A DNA stretch of 38,784 nucleotides from JAAYCB01 sp012744395 (GCA_028703175.1 JAQVNJ010000049.1:1-38784); one strand, 5' to 3'. Shown: positions 20,001 through 27,778, numbered from the stretch's first letter. The notes: generated by a model not told the origin, from the letters alone. A program made the numbers and translations.

Positions 20001-20256
20001 AGGGCAGCACGATCGAGGAGTCCTCCTTCTCGAACACGTCGCGGAGCTTCTCGTACGGTAGATAGATCACGTGCTCCTGGCGCAACGGCGGCTGGGCATC
20101 CGGCGCGCTTCCGCCGGGCGGCTTGTCGCCGCCGTCTTGCGCGGCGCCGGCCGCAGGTCTGGCCTCGGGCGGCTCGGCGGCCGCGGCATCCCGCCCGAAG
20201 GGGGAACCGCCGAGAGCCAGCATCAGCCCCAGACAGAAACCGAGCGCCCGTGACAT
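17023..20256 (-). CDS. Large secreted, C-terminally membrane-anchored protein paralogous to its giant neighbour
   Basis: 1077 aa, starting at ATG 20256 behind a strong AGGAGG. Signal peptide (ALGFCLGLMLALGGSP), then a low-complexity Ala/Pro/Gly stretch to about 60, then module A: VIYLPYEKLRDVF, LPYGQFLEMW, and VITRADYKG followed by a beta-rich domain. The same order of motifs opens both halves of the downstream giant protein. Long beta-sandwich-like regions follow (about 150-980). Three hydrophobic helices close the protein (VIASLVVLVIGGVLL, ILAAGLGLLLAGLFL, IAAVVALWLVVWLLF) with a basic cytoplasmic tail. No catalytic motif was recognised. It ends in a four-base overlap with the giant gene, so the products are probably made in fixed proportion. 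A promoter is proposed at 20384-20413. Function unknown. Confidence 0.88.
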   Translation of the reverse strand: MSRALGFCLGLMLALGGSPFGRDAAAAEPPEARPAAGAAQDGGDKPPGGSAPDAQPPLRQEHVIYLPYEKLRDVFEKEDSSIVLPYGQFLEMWNRLVRPERPPTQPPASGVITRADYKGAVSGQLARLEATLDLESLSDEWARLPLQFGDAAIASARAEDGDVLLGGAGQGRYELLVRGKGKHRITLGLVVGVKSAAEGRSFTVECPTVGVSNLELEIPEKELAIEVAPRRTSELQTEKDATRLRAALGATDRFTVSWQPKSGGLDEAGGLANVTDTIAVDVGDGVVHTHAVFDYQVLRGSLGELVVEVPLDERLLDVQAAGLRDWRTETAGDRQRITIRLHAPATGSVRLELHTETPISEEAFQVGRVRAVGAARESGILAVRGAEDVGLEYPLRESLTRIDAAEAPETLRKPRSTFYKFFTPDHKLLVAASPLEPRIAADSRVSILVDKTRLTARGEFRYQVTRSGIFTLAFRLPAGFQVDDVQTESMERFEVASAEGGQTLTVYLGKRLLGDLAATVTISQARDKPAGELELPVLEPLGATREQGLVAVIAPESLEVKTSPARLQAARAATPAELAAKGFQPEIPQGSVLAAAFSFVTRPVRIVQTIAERPRRTSVAAGTVANIKEDVVQVTTTLQYLVEFAGADRFRIAVPAGVSDRLQIEGEGIKERLAGERPTGQETVEWTVVLHSEALGQCTLTATYDQKMSISDPGPQFILQPIQALDVDREAGEIAIYKDRALSVDPAPAGLEEIDPRELSQPLGADQPYLTYRYFEHPAQLALSVTKHERQDVVETVVRRAYIEAVVTEDGPVTIRARYDLKSSERQRLAVALRDPRILGIRVAGQSVAPEKAPESPGGSPGDKTYLINVARADDSDEPFQIAIVFETPLPEKRLDLTGLLRLPLPRFDEGVKFQQVYVRVWVPKDYRLVGDPEGFASHISVGLWDARRITRAPDNPDAWFPKDASSFDFQVGGTQYLFSSLTGPTELKLGYWHIPTMTVIASLVVLVIGGVLLPFSLDAKVFTILAAGLGLLLAGLFLPSLVHSWLLAARLGIAAVVALWLVVWLLFVRRTRMRQS

Positions 20257-20383
20257 GATATTGCCTCCTGGACGAGATGGTGTAGGGCGACAAGCTCACC
20301 TGGCCCCAGGTTGCAGGGCCGATCGGGTCGGGCCGCGCGTGGGACTGCCGTGCCTCCACCGCCCGGCACAGCCGCTATCGCCG

Positions 20384-20413
20384 ATTCTACTTCACCTTAA
20401 GCGGCGAATGCAA
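20384..20413 (-). promoter_or_regulatory. Candidate sigma70-type promoter for the giant-protein operon
   Basis: On the minus strand TTGCAT (20413-20408) and TAGAAT (20389-20384) are separated by 18 bases, in an AT-rich island of otherwise GC-rich DNA. It sits about 128 bases upstream of ATG 20256, in the 247-base gap after the dehydrogenase gene. Match to consensus only; planctomycete promoter preferences are not well known. Confidence 0.4.
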
Positions 20414-20503
20414 ATTTTTGCACCAGAGTCTCCGCGGGCCGCCGCCCCGGCAGCGCTCCGGCCGCGCGCAGCGAAGCCCCCCCAAGCAAGTGGTCCTTGT
20501 TTA

Positions 20504-21490
20504 CTACTCCAGCGCGCCGGCATCGCGGAGACGCGACTCGTGCTTGATGATCAGGTCGCGGATGTCGTAGGTGAACTCGATCCAGGTCCTCTCCCAGGCT
20601 TTGGCCGTCCGCTCGTCGTACTCGTAGAACCCTCGGCAATTGGCCGTGCCTTGAGCGCCCTCGGCGATCATTTTCTTCATGATCTCCGGCACGCTCTTCC
20701 GGTTGCACAGTTCCGGCAGCAACCCTTCCATGACCAATCCGTAGGCCTCCAATCCGGTCAGGTCCATCCAGCGGAACGGGCCGGCCAGCGTCGCCCACCA
20801 CCCCGTGTCGTTGCGGAACGAGCGGTCGATGGTCGCCGCGTCCGCAACGCCCAGTTCGTAGAGATGGCACGCCTCGCGAATCATCGCATACATCAGCCGG
20901 TTGGCAATAAACCCGCGGATGTCGAAATTCAGGAAACTCGGCTGCTTGCCGCACGCCAGGCCGAGCGCCCGGGTGCGCGCCACGGCCTCCTCGCTGGTCC
21001 GCTCGTTGCGGACGATCTCCATGAAACGCGTGATCCACGTCGGCTCGGCCCAGTGCATGACCACGAAACGCGCCGGATGGACGCTCTCCGCTTGCAGCAG
21101 GGTCAGCGGGAAGCTCGACGTGTTCGATGCGATTACCGCATCCGCCGCAATCTGCTTCTCCAATTCCGCGTACAACCGCCGCTTCAGCGCGATGTCTTCC
21201 TTGACGGACTCGACGACGAACGGGCATTCCGCCAGGCCCGAGATGGCATCGACGACAGTGAACCGCTCCGCCCAGTCCGCCACGGCGTCGGCAGGGAACG
21301 CGCCGCGGCGGACGACTTCCTCGATGACGCCGGCCAGAAACGCCCGCGCCTTCTCCGCCCGCCCGCGGCTGCGGTTGTAGGCGACCACTTTCCGCCCGTG
21401 ACAGAGCAGGCAGGCGGCAATCCCGCGCCCCATCAGCCCGAGTCCGAGCAGTCCCACCGTGTCCACCGAAACCTCGCTGTTTTCGCGCAC
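20504..21490 (-). CDS. 3-hydroxyacyl-CoA dehydrogenase family protein
   Basis: 328 aa, cytoplasmic, no signal peptide. The start is GTG at 21490, supported by GGAGG seven bases upstream. An N-terminal Rossmann fold has the NAD-binding glycine motif GLLGLGLMGRG (residues 13-23), followed by VVAYNRS at the end of strand 2. FVVESVKED and IASNTSSFPLT are standard for the family, and the His of VVMHWAEP matches the catalytic His of 3-hydroxyacyl-CoA dehydrogenases. GFIANRLMYAMIREA begins the helical C-terminal dimerisation domain. The reaction would be NAD-dependent oxidation of a 3-hydroxyacyl-CoA or a related beta-hydroxyacid. The variant MHWAEP (usually MHFFNP) suggests a divergent substrate, possibly a sugar-derived hydroxyacid as in L-gulonate dehydrogenases. 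This last point is inference. Confidence 0.9.
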   Translation of the reverse strand: MRENSEVSVDTVGLLGLGLMGRGIAACLLCHGRKVVAYNRSRGRAEKARAFLAGVIEEVVRRGAFPADAVADWAERFTVVDAISGLAECPFVVESVKEDIALKRRLYAELEKQIAADAVIASNTSSFPLTLLQAESVHPARFVVMHWAEPTWITRFMEIVRNERTSEEAVARTRALGLACGKQPSFLNFDIRGFIANRLMYAMIREACHLYELGVADAATIDRSFRNDTGWWATLAGPFRWMDLTGLEAYGLVMEGLLPELCNRKSVPEIMKKMIAEGAQGTANCRGFYEYDERTAKAWERTWIEFTYDIRDLIIKHESRLRDAGALE

Positions 21491-21539
21491 AGTTCGCCTC
21501 CATCCTGCCCACTCGCCCGATTCTTGAGCCTAGTCCAAG

Positions 21540-21786
21540 TTACAGCCTCTTCTTGCGGTCGGCAAAGGACTGGCGTCTGGTTTTGAACGGATCGGCCACC
21601 GCCCGGCAGTCTTTCGAGTAGCGGGGCAGGTACTCGGCGATCCGGGCGAACGCCTGGCTGCCGGCCGCTTGCGACGCCACCATCAGCACGGGCAGTTCCG
21701 GTTCGACTTCGCCCACGAGGTTGCGCAGGCCGCGGGCAAGCGGCCGACAGCACGAGCAGACGCACCCGCCGCGCGAGGCGTCGCAT
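21540..21786 (-). pseudogene. Possible frameshifted small gene
   Basis: ATG 21786 has a well-placed AGGAG seven bases upstream and encodes a basic, leader-like start (MRRLARRVRLLVLSAA), but that frame soon becomes Arg/Gly-rich and unlike a protein. In the adjacent frame, from about 21730 to the stop at 21540, the composition is protein-like (GEVEPELPVLMVASQAAG, then AFARIAEYLPRYSKD). One frameshift near 21720-21740 would join them into an 80-aa protein. No homologue is recognised. It could equally be chance, or a real small gene using a different start in the second frame. Confidence 0.25.
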
Positions 21787-21912
21787 GGTGGTTCTCCTGG
21801 CGAGGTGCTCACTGGTGGAACGCGGCCGGCGGGGCGGGGCCGTTCCCGGCGCGCACGGAAAGGCGCGCCTGAGGGCATCCCCGCGGACCGTGTCTTGGGG
21901 GGCGCTAGCGGG

Positions 21913-23346
21913 TCAACCCTCCTCGACGACATCCAGGCCCATCAAGTTGGCCAGGTGCCGCACGCTCTGCATCTGATCGCCGTAGAAGACGACGCGGTGG
22001 AGGAGCGTCATCGCATCCTCCGTCTCCAGCGCGCTGCTCCAGCCGGCCGCCATCTTGGCGGCGTCGCGGACCTCCGTGACGATCTGCGTGCGGCAGCCGT
22101 GCACGGCTCTCTGCGGGACGTCGATGATCGTGCCCGTCGACGCCAGGATCGTGTCGAGGTTGATCAGCTTGGTGCGGGTGATGGCCTGTCCGATGCGGTA
22201 CTGGACCTCGGGCACGCAGCCGCTGCCGCCGACCTCCGAATGCCCGCGGAGCAGGTAGGGCGCCGCCTGGCCGTGCGGTCCGTCCATCTTCAACGGCGCC
22301 GTGCAGTGGGCGGTCCAGAGGGCGTTCCGCGCGGTGTCGAAGGTGGCGTTGCCCTGGAAGCCGGGTTGATCGATGGCATACTGGAACAAGAGCATGGTCA
22401 ACAGCGAGTCCATATCGCCTTCGCAGGCGGCCGGCACGCCGCGATCGCGGAGGCGCGTGAACCCCAGGCACGGGAACCCGCGGGGCAGCCACCCCATGCA
22501 GGTTCCGATCGCCAGGGCGTCCGCCCGCTCCTGTTCCATCAGGCGGTCCAAAGCCACGCTGACTTGGGCGGCTTTCTCGATGTCTTCCTTCGTCGGCTCG
22601 ATGATCTCTTTGGCGCCCTTGGTCCACGCCTCGATCTCCGCGCGGACCGCGTCGCCGTCCACCGCGTCGAGTATCTCGTCGAAATCCGCCTGCTCGCAGA
22701 GCACCACATCGGCGCCGAGCCGGTTCTTGATTTCCTCCGGCGAGCGCGCCGCCTCCGTGCCGCGGGCCGGGGGGAACAGGAGGATTCTCGTCTGCCGCAT
22801 CATCGGGATCACGCGGAGCAACCGCAGGGCGCGCTCCACTTCGCCGAGGTCGCTGCTGGCCAACAGCGCGACGCGGTGGCCCTGGCGCCGCCACCGGGGC
22901 GCATACATCCAGTCATGGCCGCTCGCCGGCAGCGCGAACACCGCCAAGGGGCGTTCCGAATCGAGGATCGGGGGCACGACGCGCATCAAGGAGAAATTCT
23001 GCACGTTGATCGCCAGGACCGGCGCTTCCGGGCCGGCTTTCTCCAGCAGCGCCGCCGTCTCCTGGGGGCTGGTCGCGTGCCCGACAACCAGCTCGATATT
23101 CCCCAGCTTCTTTTCCGCTTCGGCAAGCCGGGCCTTGACCGCCTCGATCTGTTGAACATCAGCGCCCCAATTGCGATCTTCCGGCTGGGGAGTCCCCGTG
23201 AAAACAACACAGATTCGCGATTTGCCGCGCGGCTGCTCGGGCGGCGTCTCGGAAGCCGCCGCCTGCGCCCAGGTCGCGCCCGCCAGCAGCAATCCGCTGG
23301 CGGCGCCCACCCCCAAGAACTCCCTCCGCGTGCAGTGCTCACACAT
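21913..23346 (-). CDS. Tat-exported L-fucose/L-arabinose isomerase-like protein
   Basis: 477 aa. The N-terminus has a twin-arginine signal (CTRREFLGVGAASGLLLAG) with cleavage near AQAAA, so export in folded form is predicted. The rest follows the FucI/AraI fold: an N-terminal substrate-side domain (ICVVFTGTP, ELVVGHATS, VLAINVQNF), a middle domain with DALAIGTCMGWLP, and CEGDMDSLLTMLLFQYA, which closely matches the conserved CEGD segment of L-fucose isomerase-like proteins. GHSEVGGSGC lies near the C-terminus. Members of this group are common in planctomycetes and most have no proven activity. It is divergent from the DUF4838 gene across a 394-base gap with candidate promoters for both. Isomerase activity outside the cytoplasm would be unusual. 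Confidence 0.85.
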   Translation of the reverse strand: MCEHCTRREFLGVGAASGLLLAGATWAQAAASETPPEQPRGKSRICVVFTGTPQPEDRNWGADVQQIEAVKARLAEAEKKLGNIELVVGHATSPQETAALLEKAGPEAPVLAINVQNFSLMRVVPPILDSERPLAVFALPASGHDWMYAPRWRRQGHRVALLASSDLGEVERALRLLRVIPMMRQTRILLFPPARGTEAARSPEEIKNRLGADVVLCEQADFDEILDAVDGDAVRAEIEAWTKGAKEIIEPTKEDIEKAAQVSVALDRLMEQERADALAIGTCMGWLPRGFPCLGFTRLRDRGVPAACEGDMDSLLTMLLFQYAIDQPGFQGNATFDTARNALWTAHCTAPLKMDGPHGQAAPYLLRGHSEVGGSGCVPEVQYRIGQAITRTKLINLDTILASTGTIIDVPQRAVHGCRTQIVTEVRDAAKMAAGWSSALETEDAMTLLHRVVFYGDQMQSVRHLANLMGLDVVEEG

Positions 23347-23439
23347 TGCCAGGTCCCTTTCTCAAAAGTAACGGCTGACTACCGCTGACAAGCCCCGGAG
23401 ACGCAACCGCGCGTGCCGAACCACGAACATGTCGGGCCC

Positions 23440-23469
23440 ATTGTCGTGAGACGGAGAGCGGCCTGTCAA
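23440..23469 (-). promoter_or_regulatory. Candidate promoter for the isomerase-like gene
   Basis: On the minus strand a perfect TTGACA (23469-23464) is followed after 18 bases by GACAAT (23445-23440). The predicted start would leave a leader of roughly 85-90 bases before ATG 23346. Consensus match only. Confidence 0.45.
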
Positions 23470-23623
23470 GAAAGGCGGGCAATCGCCGGCTTGCAGAGGG
23501 CCCGCTCGGAGGCCGGAGCGGACGCTCCGCGCCGCCGATCCTCCGCGCGCCCGGCAGCGTCGACTCCAGATTTCGGCCACCCCGGAGGCCGCGGATTCCG
23601 CGCCGGCTGCGCAGCGCGAATGC

Positions 23624-23652
23624 TTGGGTTCTCCCCCGCCGCCTGTTACGAT
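23624..23652 (+). promoter_or_regulatory. Candidate promoter for the DUF4838 gene
   Basis: TTGGGT (23624-23629) and TACGAT (23647-23652) are 17 bases apart, about 90 bases before ATG 23741. Together with the opposite-strand candidate at 23440-23469 it gives the 394-base divergent region (23347-23740) one promoter each way. Nothing else was recognised in that region. Confidence 0.35.
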
Positions 23653-23740
23653 GAGCCGGACGAATTTCGCCGCGCCGGCAGCCGGCCGAGGCCACGGCAA
23701 GCCGGCGGGCAATTGCGGACGACCGACGGGAGATGATGCC

Positions 23741-26203
23741 ATGAACGGGTGCCGGATTTCTCTTCTCTGGATCGCGACGCTCGCCGCCCTGGCCAGCCGC
23801 ACGGGCGCGGCGGCCGAACCGATCCTGATCGTCGACGGCGGCACGCCGCGGGCCGTGGCGGTCGTCTCGGCCGCATGCGATCCGCAAACGCGAGCCGCCA
23901 CCGAGCTGCTTGCCCAATATATCAGAGAATCCTCGGGAGCAGAACTTGCGGTCGTTCCGGAAGACGATCCCGGCGCCGGCGGGCAACCGGTCGCGATTCA
24001 CGTCGGCCCGGACGCGTACGTGCAAGGCCTCGACTTGGGGCTGGAGGAGTTGGACGAGGACGGTTTCGTGATCCGCGGCGTGGATGAGAAGACGGTCGTC
24101 ATCGCCGGCCCGACGCCGTACGGCACGGAGTTCGGCGTCTGCGAGTTCTTGGAGCGCTACCTGGGTGTTCGCTGGCTGATGCCGGGCGATCATGGAACGG
24201 ACGTGCCGCAGCGGAAGACGATCGAAATCCCGCGCGAAGAGGTTCGCCAGGAGCCGGTGTTCTTCTCGCGGTTGTTCAGCGGGCTTTCCGGGGCGCAGAC
24301 AACCTGGGCTCGGCGAAACCGAATGCACGGCCGCGTGCAGTTCCACCACAATCTCCAGCGGCTCGTCGCGCCGGAGACGTATGCCCGGACGCATCCAGAA
24401 TTCTTTCCGATCCGCGGCGGCCAGCGCTACATCCCGCCCGACAGCAACACGCACGGCTGGCAGCCCTGCTTCTCGGCCCCGGGGCTGGCCGAGGAGGCGG
24501 CCAAGACGATCTGCGCGTATTTCGACGAACACCCGCAGGCCGAGTCGTATTCCCTCGGCGTCGTCGATTCCAGCGGCCACTGCGAGTGCGCGGAGTGCCA
24601 GGCGCAAGATCCGCAGGAGCTGAATTTCCTCGGCCGCCGCGACTGCTCGGACCGCTACTATGGCTGGTGCAACCGGGTCGTCGAGCGCGTGCTCAAGGAG
24701 CATCCCGACAAGTGGTTTGGATGCCTGGCCTACAGCGAGGTGGCCCAGGCGCCGTCGCGCGTCGCGATCAACCCGCGAATCATCCCCTACATGACCTACG
24801 ACCGCATGAAGTGGATCGATGCGGAGCTTGCCGCCGACGGCAAGCGGATCACCGAGGCCTGGCAGGCGGCCAGCCCCGTGCTCGGCTGGTACGACTACAT
24901 CTACGGCTCGGCCTACTGCGTGCCCCGGGTGTGGTTCCACCTGATGAGCGACTACTACCGCTACGCCCGGAACCACGGCGTCCGGGCGATGTACGCCGAA
25001 GCGTATCCCAACTGGGGCGAGGGCCCCAAACTGTACGTGTCGCTCAAATTGCAATGGAACCCCGACCGCGACGTCGACGAGCTGCTCCGCGAGTGGTATG
25101 TCCGCGCGGTCGGCCCCGATGCGGCCGGCGACCTGGCGGACTACTACGCCGATTGGGAAGATTTCTGGACCCTGAGGATCCTCCAGTCGAAATGGTTCAC
25201 CAAGGGCGGGCAATACCTGCGGTTCAACAGCCCCGCGTACCTGGCCGACGTAACCGGCGAGGACATGGCCAAGAGCCGCCGGCTCCTGGAAAACGTGCTG
25301 ACGAAGACGAAGACCCCGCAGCAAACGGCGCGGGCGGAATTGCTGATCCTGGCGTTCGAGTATTACGAAGCCTCGGCGCTCGCTTACGGAGGCCACCGCC
25401 GAGCGGAGGAGGCGGTCGTCGCCAGCGAGGCGGACGCGCTGTGCCTGCTGGAGGAAGCGGCCCGGCGGCTGGAAATGGCCGGCAAGCGGCAGCGGCTGGT
25501 CGCCGAGGTCTTTCCCAAGCGCCGGGAACTGCTCCACCCCATCGACTTCGATCGCTATCCGCTGTTGCGCGGCGACACCTGGGGGGCCGGCCTGATCTGG
25601 ACGGTGTTTGACTTCGCCGGCCGCAGCGAACAAGTCCGGAAGCGGCTCGCGCTGCTCGCCCAGTCGCCGGGGGCGGCGAGCCTGCCGGCCAAGACGATGC
25701 TCGTGATGCTCGACGCGCCGGCCGACTCGCTGTCGAAGAACCCCTCGTTCGAGACCCCGGACGGCGCGTGGCCCGCCGCCTGGACGCGGTGGGTCAAGGA
25801 GAGCATCGGCACGATAACGATCAGCCCGGCCGCGGCGCACTCGGGCGGCGCCGGCGTGTTGTGCAAGGGGATGCGGCGGGGCGGACCGCTGCAAACGATC
25901 GCCATGGCGCCGGGTCGTTACGCCGCCGTCGCCATGGTCCGCGTGCCCAAGGAGCCCCGGGGCAACGCCACGATCACGCTCAGCATCACTCCGCTGGACG
26001 AACAGAACGCCAACCTGCCGGCCGTCTCCACGGTTGTTCGCGCGAAGGCCGGCGATTGGACACGCCTGGCGGTCGCCGGCGAGATCCCCGCGGCGATCAA
26101 CAACAAGCCGGTCAAGTCCTTGCGGCTGATCGTCGTGGTCGACGGCTTCGGGCCGGACGAAGAAGTCCACCTCGACGATCTGGCGATGTTCAAGCTCGAT
26201 TGA
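23741..26203 (+). CDS. DUF4838 protein (alpha-glucuronidase-like glycoside hydrolase)
   Basis: 820 aa. ATG 23741 is chosen for GGGAG eight bases upstream and a following signal peptide (ISLLWIATLAALASRTG). Residues about 25-145 look like the alpha-glucuronidase/GH20b N-terminal fold (TRAATELLAQYIRESSG, TEFGVCEFLERYLGVRWL). The middle, about 170-500, is typical DUF4838: SYSLGVVDSSGHCECAEC, KWFGCLAYSEVAQAP and IIPYMTYDRMKW. A helical segment (about 520-650) follows, then a jelly-roll, carbohydrate-binding-like domain to the end (SLSKNPSFETPDGAWP, VHLDDLAMFKLD). The likely role is exo-cleavage of uronic-acid- or hexosamine-bearing glycan outside the cytoplasm, but DUF4838 substrates are not established. 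The CxC..C cluster near residue 285 could bind metal or form disulphides. Confidence 0.88.
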   Translation: MNGCRISLLWIATLAALASRTGAAAEPILIVDGGTPRAVAVVSAACDPQTRAATELLAQYIRESSGAELAVVPEDDPGAGGQPVAIHVGPDAYVQGLDLGLEELDEDGFVIRGVDEKTVVIAGPTPYGTEFGVCEFLERYLGVRWLMPGDHGTDVPQRKTIEIPREEVRQEPVFFSRLFSGLSGAQTTWARRNRMHGRVQFHHNLQRLVAPETYARTHPEFFPIRGGQRYIPPDSNTHGWQPCFSAPGLAEEAAKTICAYFDEHPQAESYSLGVVDSSGHCECAECQAQDPQELNFLGRRDCSDRYYGWCNRVVERVLKEHPDKWFGCLAYSEVAQAPSRVAINPRIIPYMTYDRMKWIDAELAADGKRITEAWQAASPVLGWYDYIYGSAYCVPRVWFHLMSDYYRYARNHGVRAMYAEAYPNWGEGPKLYVSLKLQWNPDRDVDELLREWYVRAVGPDAAGDLADYYADWEDFWTLRILQSKWFTKGGQYLRFNSPAYLADVTGEDMAKSRRLLENVLTKTKTPQQTARAELLILAFEYYEASALAYGGHRRAEEAVVASEADALCLLEEAARRLEMAGKRQRLVAEVFPKRRELLHPIDFDRYPLLRGDTWGAGLIWTVFDFAGRSEQVRKRLALLAQSPGAASLPAKTMLVMLDAPADSLSKNPSFETPDGAWPAAWTRWVKESIGTITISPAAAHSGGAGVLCKGMRRGGPLQTIAMAPGRYAAVAMVRVPKEPRGNATITLSITPLDEQNANLPAVSTVVRAKAGDWTRLAVAGEIPAAINNKPVKSLRLIVVVDGFGPDEEVHLDDLAMFKLD

Positions 26204-26255
26204 CCGGCAAGCGGGCCGGCCGCGGCGCCGCCGGAGCGGATTGCCTCGACTTCGG

Positions 26256-27065
26256 TCACGGGCATTCGGTGCGCGGAAGCGACTCCTGAAGTTCCCTTCG
26301 CAGCAGGGCGAAGAATTCGTCCTTCGCCTGCCGTTCGATCCAGGGCAGGTGGCCGCAGTTCTTCAGGAGGATGAAGCGGAAGTCGTTGACGGCGGACGAG
26401 AGCGGCGACTGGATGCCCTCGGCGGGATGGGGATCGTAGTCGCCGTGGATTGCCACCACCGGGCAGCGGATTTGCGGAGCCAGGCCGAGCAGCTCTCCGC
26501 TCCGCCTGAGCTCTTGGGCCTCGCTCCAAACGGCGCGGTGAATCGGAAACGAGCACTCGGGCGCCTCGGTGTCCAGCGCCGCCGGGTCGTAGGCGTCGGC
26601 CTTGGTCATCAATCCGCCAAGCCGGGCCAGGACGCGGTCTTTGTCGGACGCGGCAGGATCGTCGAGGGTTTCGGCGAGGGTTTCGGCCAGTTGCTGCTCC
26701 TCATGGCTGAGCCGGCTGACGCGGGTCTCCTGGATTCGCGCCGCGGAGGCCTCTTCGTACACGCCGCTGCCGACGAGGATCAGCTTGCGGACCAGTTCGG
26801 GGTGGCGCGCGGAGAAGATGAATCCGAGCATCGCCCCCCACGACGATCCGATCAGGACGAGCGGGGGACTGCCGCGGTCCACAATCGCCCCGCGCAGCTC
26901 CTCGACCTGCCCGGCAATCGAGTCGGCCCGCTGGATCGGTTCGAGCACGCCGTGACCGGCTGCAAGCTCCCGCGCCACGGGGGCCATTCCGCCCAGGGCG
27001 CCGGGGCCTCCGTGAAGGACGGCGACACGCAACGGCGGCTTTCCGTGAATTCTCGGATTCTGCAA
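26256..27065 (-). CDS. Alpha/beta-hydrolase, cytoplasmic
   Basis: 269 aa, starting at TTG 27065 (MQNPRIHGK); this start gives a complete first strand, and no in-frame ATG lies earlier. Oxyanion-loop motif LHGGPGALGG (residues 17-26) is the HGGPG signature of proline iminopeptidase-like hydrolases. The nucleophile elbow is GSSWG with S75, the acid is probably in HGDYDPHP, and the His is in NCGHLPW near residue 240. A cap domain occupies about 125-195. The length is near the family norm. Substrate cannot be told from sequence. It is 114 bases downstream of a small planctomycete protein on the same strand and 52 bases from the end of the convergent DUF4838 gene. Confidence 0.88.
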   Translation of the reverse strand: MQNPRIHGKPPLRVAVLHGGPGALGGMAPVARELAAGHGVLEPIQRADSIAGQVEELRGAIVDRGSPPLVLIGSSWGAMLGFIFSARHPELVRKLILVGSGVYEEASAARIQETRVSRLSHEEQQLAETLAETLDDPAASDKDRVLARLGGLMTKADAYDPAALDTEAPECSFPIHRAVWSEAQELRRSGELLGLAPQIRCPVVAIHGDYDPHPAEGIQSPLSSAVNDFRFILLKNCGHLPWIERQAKDEFFALLRRELQESLPRTECP

Positions 27066-27179
27066 AGGGGCGGTCCTCGCCGGTGGTCATCGGCTGGTTC
27101 GCTGCGCTCTGAGAGCGGCCGGTTGGCAGGTTGTCGGGAACAGGCGGACGATCGCCATCGCCCACGCGGCGATCACCGA

Positions 27180-27422
27180 CTAAGAAGCCTTGACCGAGTC
27201 GGCCTGAATCTGCTTGAGCGTCCGGCCGAGCTTCTTGCCCCGGTTGCCGGCGCCGAGGCGCGGGGCGGTTGCGGCCGGTGAATCCTGCAAGAATCCCATC
27301 AGGCGTTGCTGGACATCGTCTTTTTGGTGGCACGTGCCGAGACAGTCCACCGCGTCGTTGACGCCGAGGATGACCGATTGCTTCACGCCCGCTCGCAGCC
27401 AATCGAAGAAATTGAAGTTCAT
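27180..27422 (-). CDS. Small conserved planctomycete protein, unknown function
   Basis: 80 aa. The ATG at 27422 follows AGGAGGAG at ideal spacing, which strongly supports translation. An amphipathic N-terminus (MNFNFFDWLRAGVKQSVILG) leads to a short acidic/hydrophobic middle (VNDAVDCLGTCHQKDD) and a basic C-terminus (GNRGKKLGRTLKQIQAD). I associate the FDWLRxGVKQ start with short uncharacterised proteins in planctomycetes, but this is memory, not a search. No TM helix or catalytic motif. The N-terminal helix could sit on a membrane or bind a partner. It may be co-transcribed with the downstream hydrolase. Confidence 0.75.
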   Translation of the reverse strand: MNFNFFDWLRAGVKQSVILGVNDAVDCLGTCHQKDDVQQRLMGFLQDSPAATAPRLGAGNRGKKLGRTLKQIQADSVKAS

Positions 27423-27462
27423 CGCCGACTCCTCCTGTTCAAAGGCTCCTGGCACACTCGCT

Positions 27463-27488
27463 GGTTCCCAAGCTGAAGCTTGGGAACC
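27463..27488. repeat. 26-bp perfect palindromic repeat (GTTCCCAAGCT type)
   Basis: The arms GGTTCCCAAGCT and AGCTTGGGAACC are exact reverse complements with GA between them. Palindromes built on GTTCCCAAGCT occur many times in various planctomycete genomes as dispersed intergenic elements. It lies just upstream of the small gene starting at 27422 and would form a stem-loop in a leader transcript. Confidence 0.8.
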
Positions 27489-27656
27489 TTCCGTCTTGAA
27501 GAACGACTGATTTCGATCATCCGGCCGCCTTGCGGCACGGGTGACCGAACCAACCGGCGATACCGCGCGGAATTGGCTTGGAAGCGTATGCAATGGCGCG
27601 CAACGTGTCCAGGCCAATCGCGCACACCCTGCCAAAGAGGGAACAACCTTGGGCTG

Positions 27657-27750
27657 CCGGCGGGGACTGCCCCGTTTGTCCGCGGCCGATCCCGGGTAAG
27701 CGGCATCGAACGCGGTGCTTGTGAGCGAAGGACGGGACGGTCCCCGCCGG
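27657..27750. repeat. Long-spaced inverted repeat in gene-free DNA
   Basis: CCGGCGGGGAC (27657-27667) and GTCCCCGCCGG (27740-27750) are exact 11-base reverse complements 72 bases apart. The inner flanks are also partly complementary in character (ACTGCCCCG and CGGGACGGT). Together with the palindrome at 27463 it occupies most of the 356-base gap 27423-27778, which otherwise shows no gene. It resembles REP-like or miniature element DNA. Confidence 0.5.
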
Positions 27751-27778
27751 ACCAGCGGAGGGGGCCTGCGGCCGCGGC

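Noticed and set aside
23413..23736. A 107-codon plus-strand open frame before the DUF4838 gene
   Set aside because: No ribosome site, random high-GC composition, and it covers the proposed promoters for both flanking genes.
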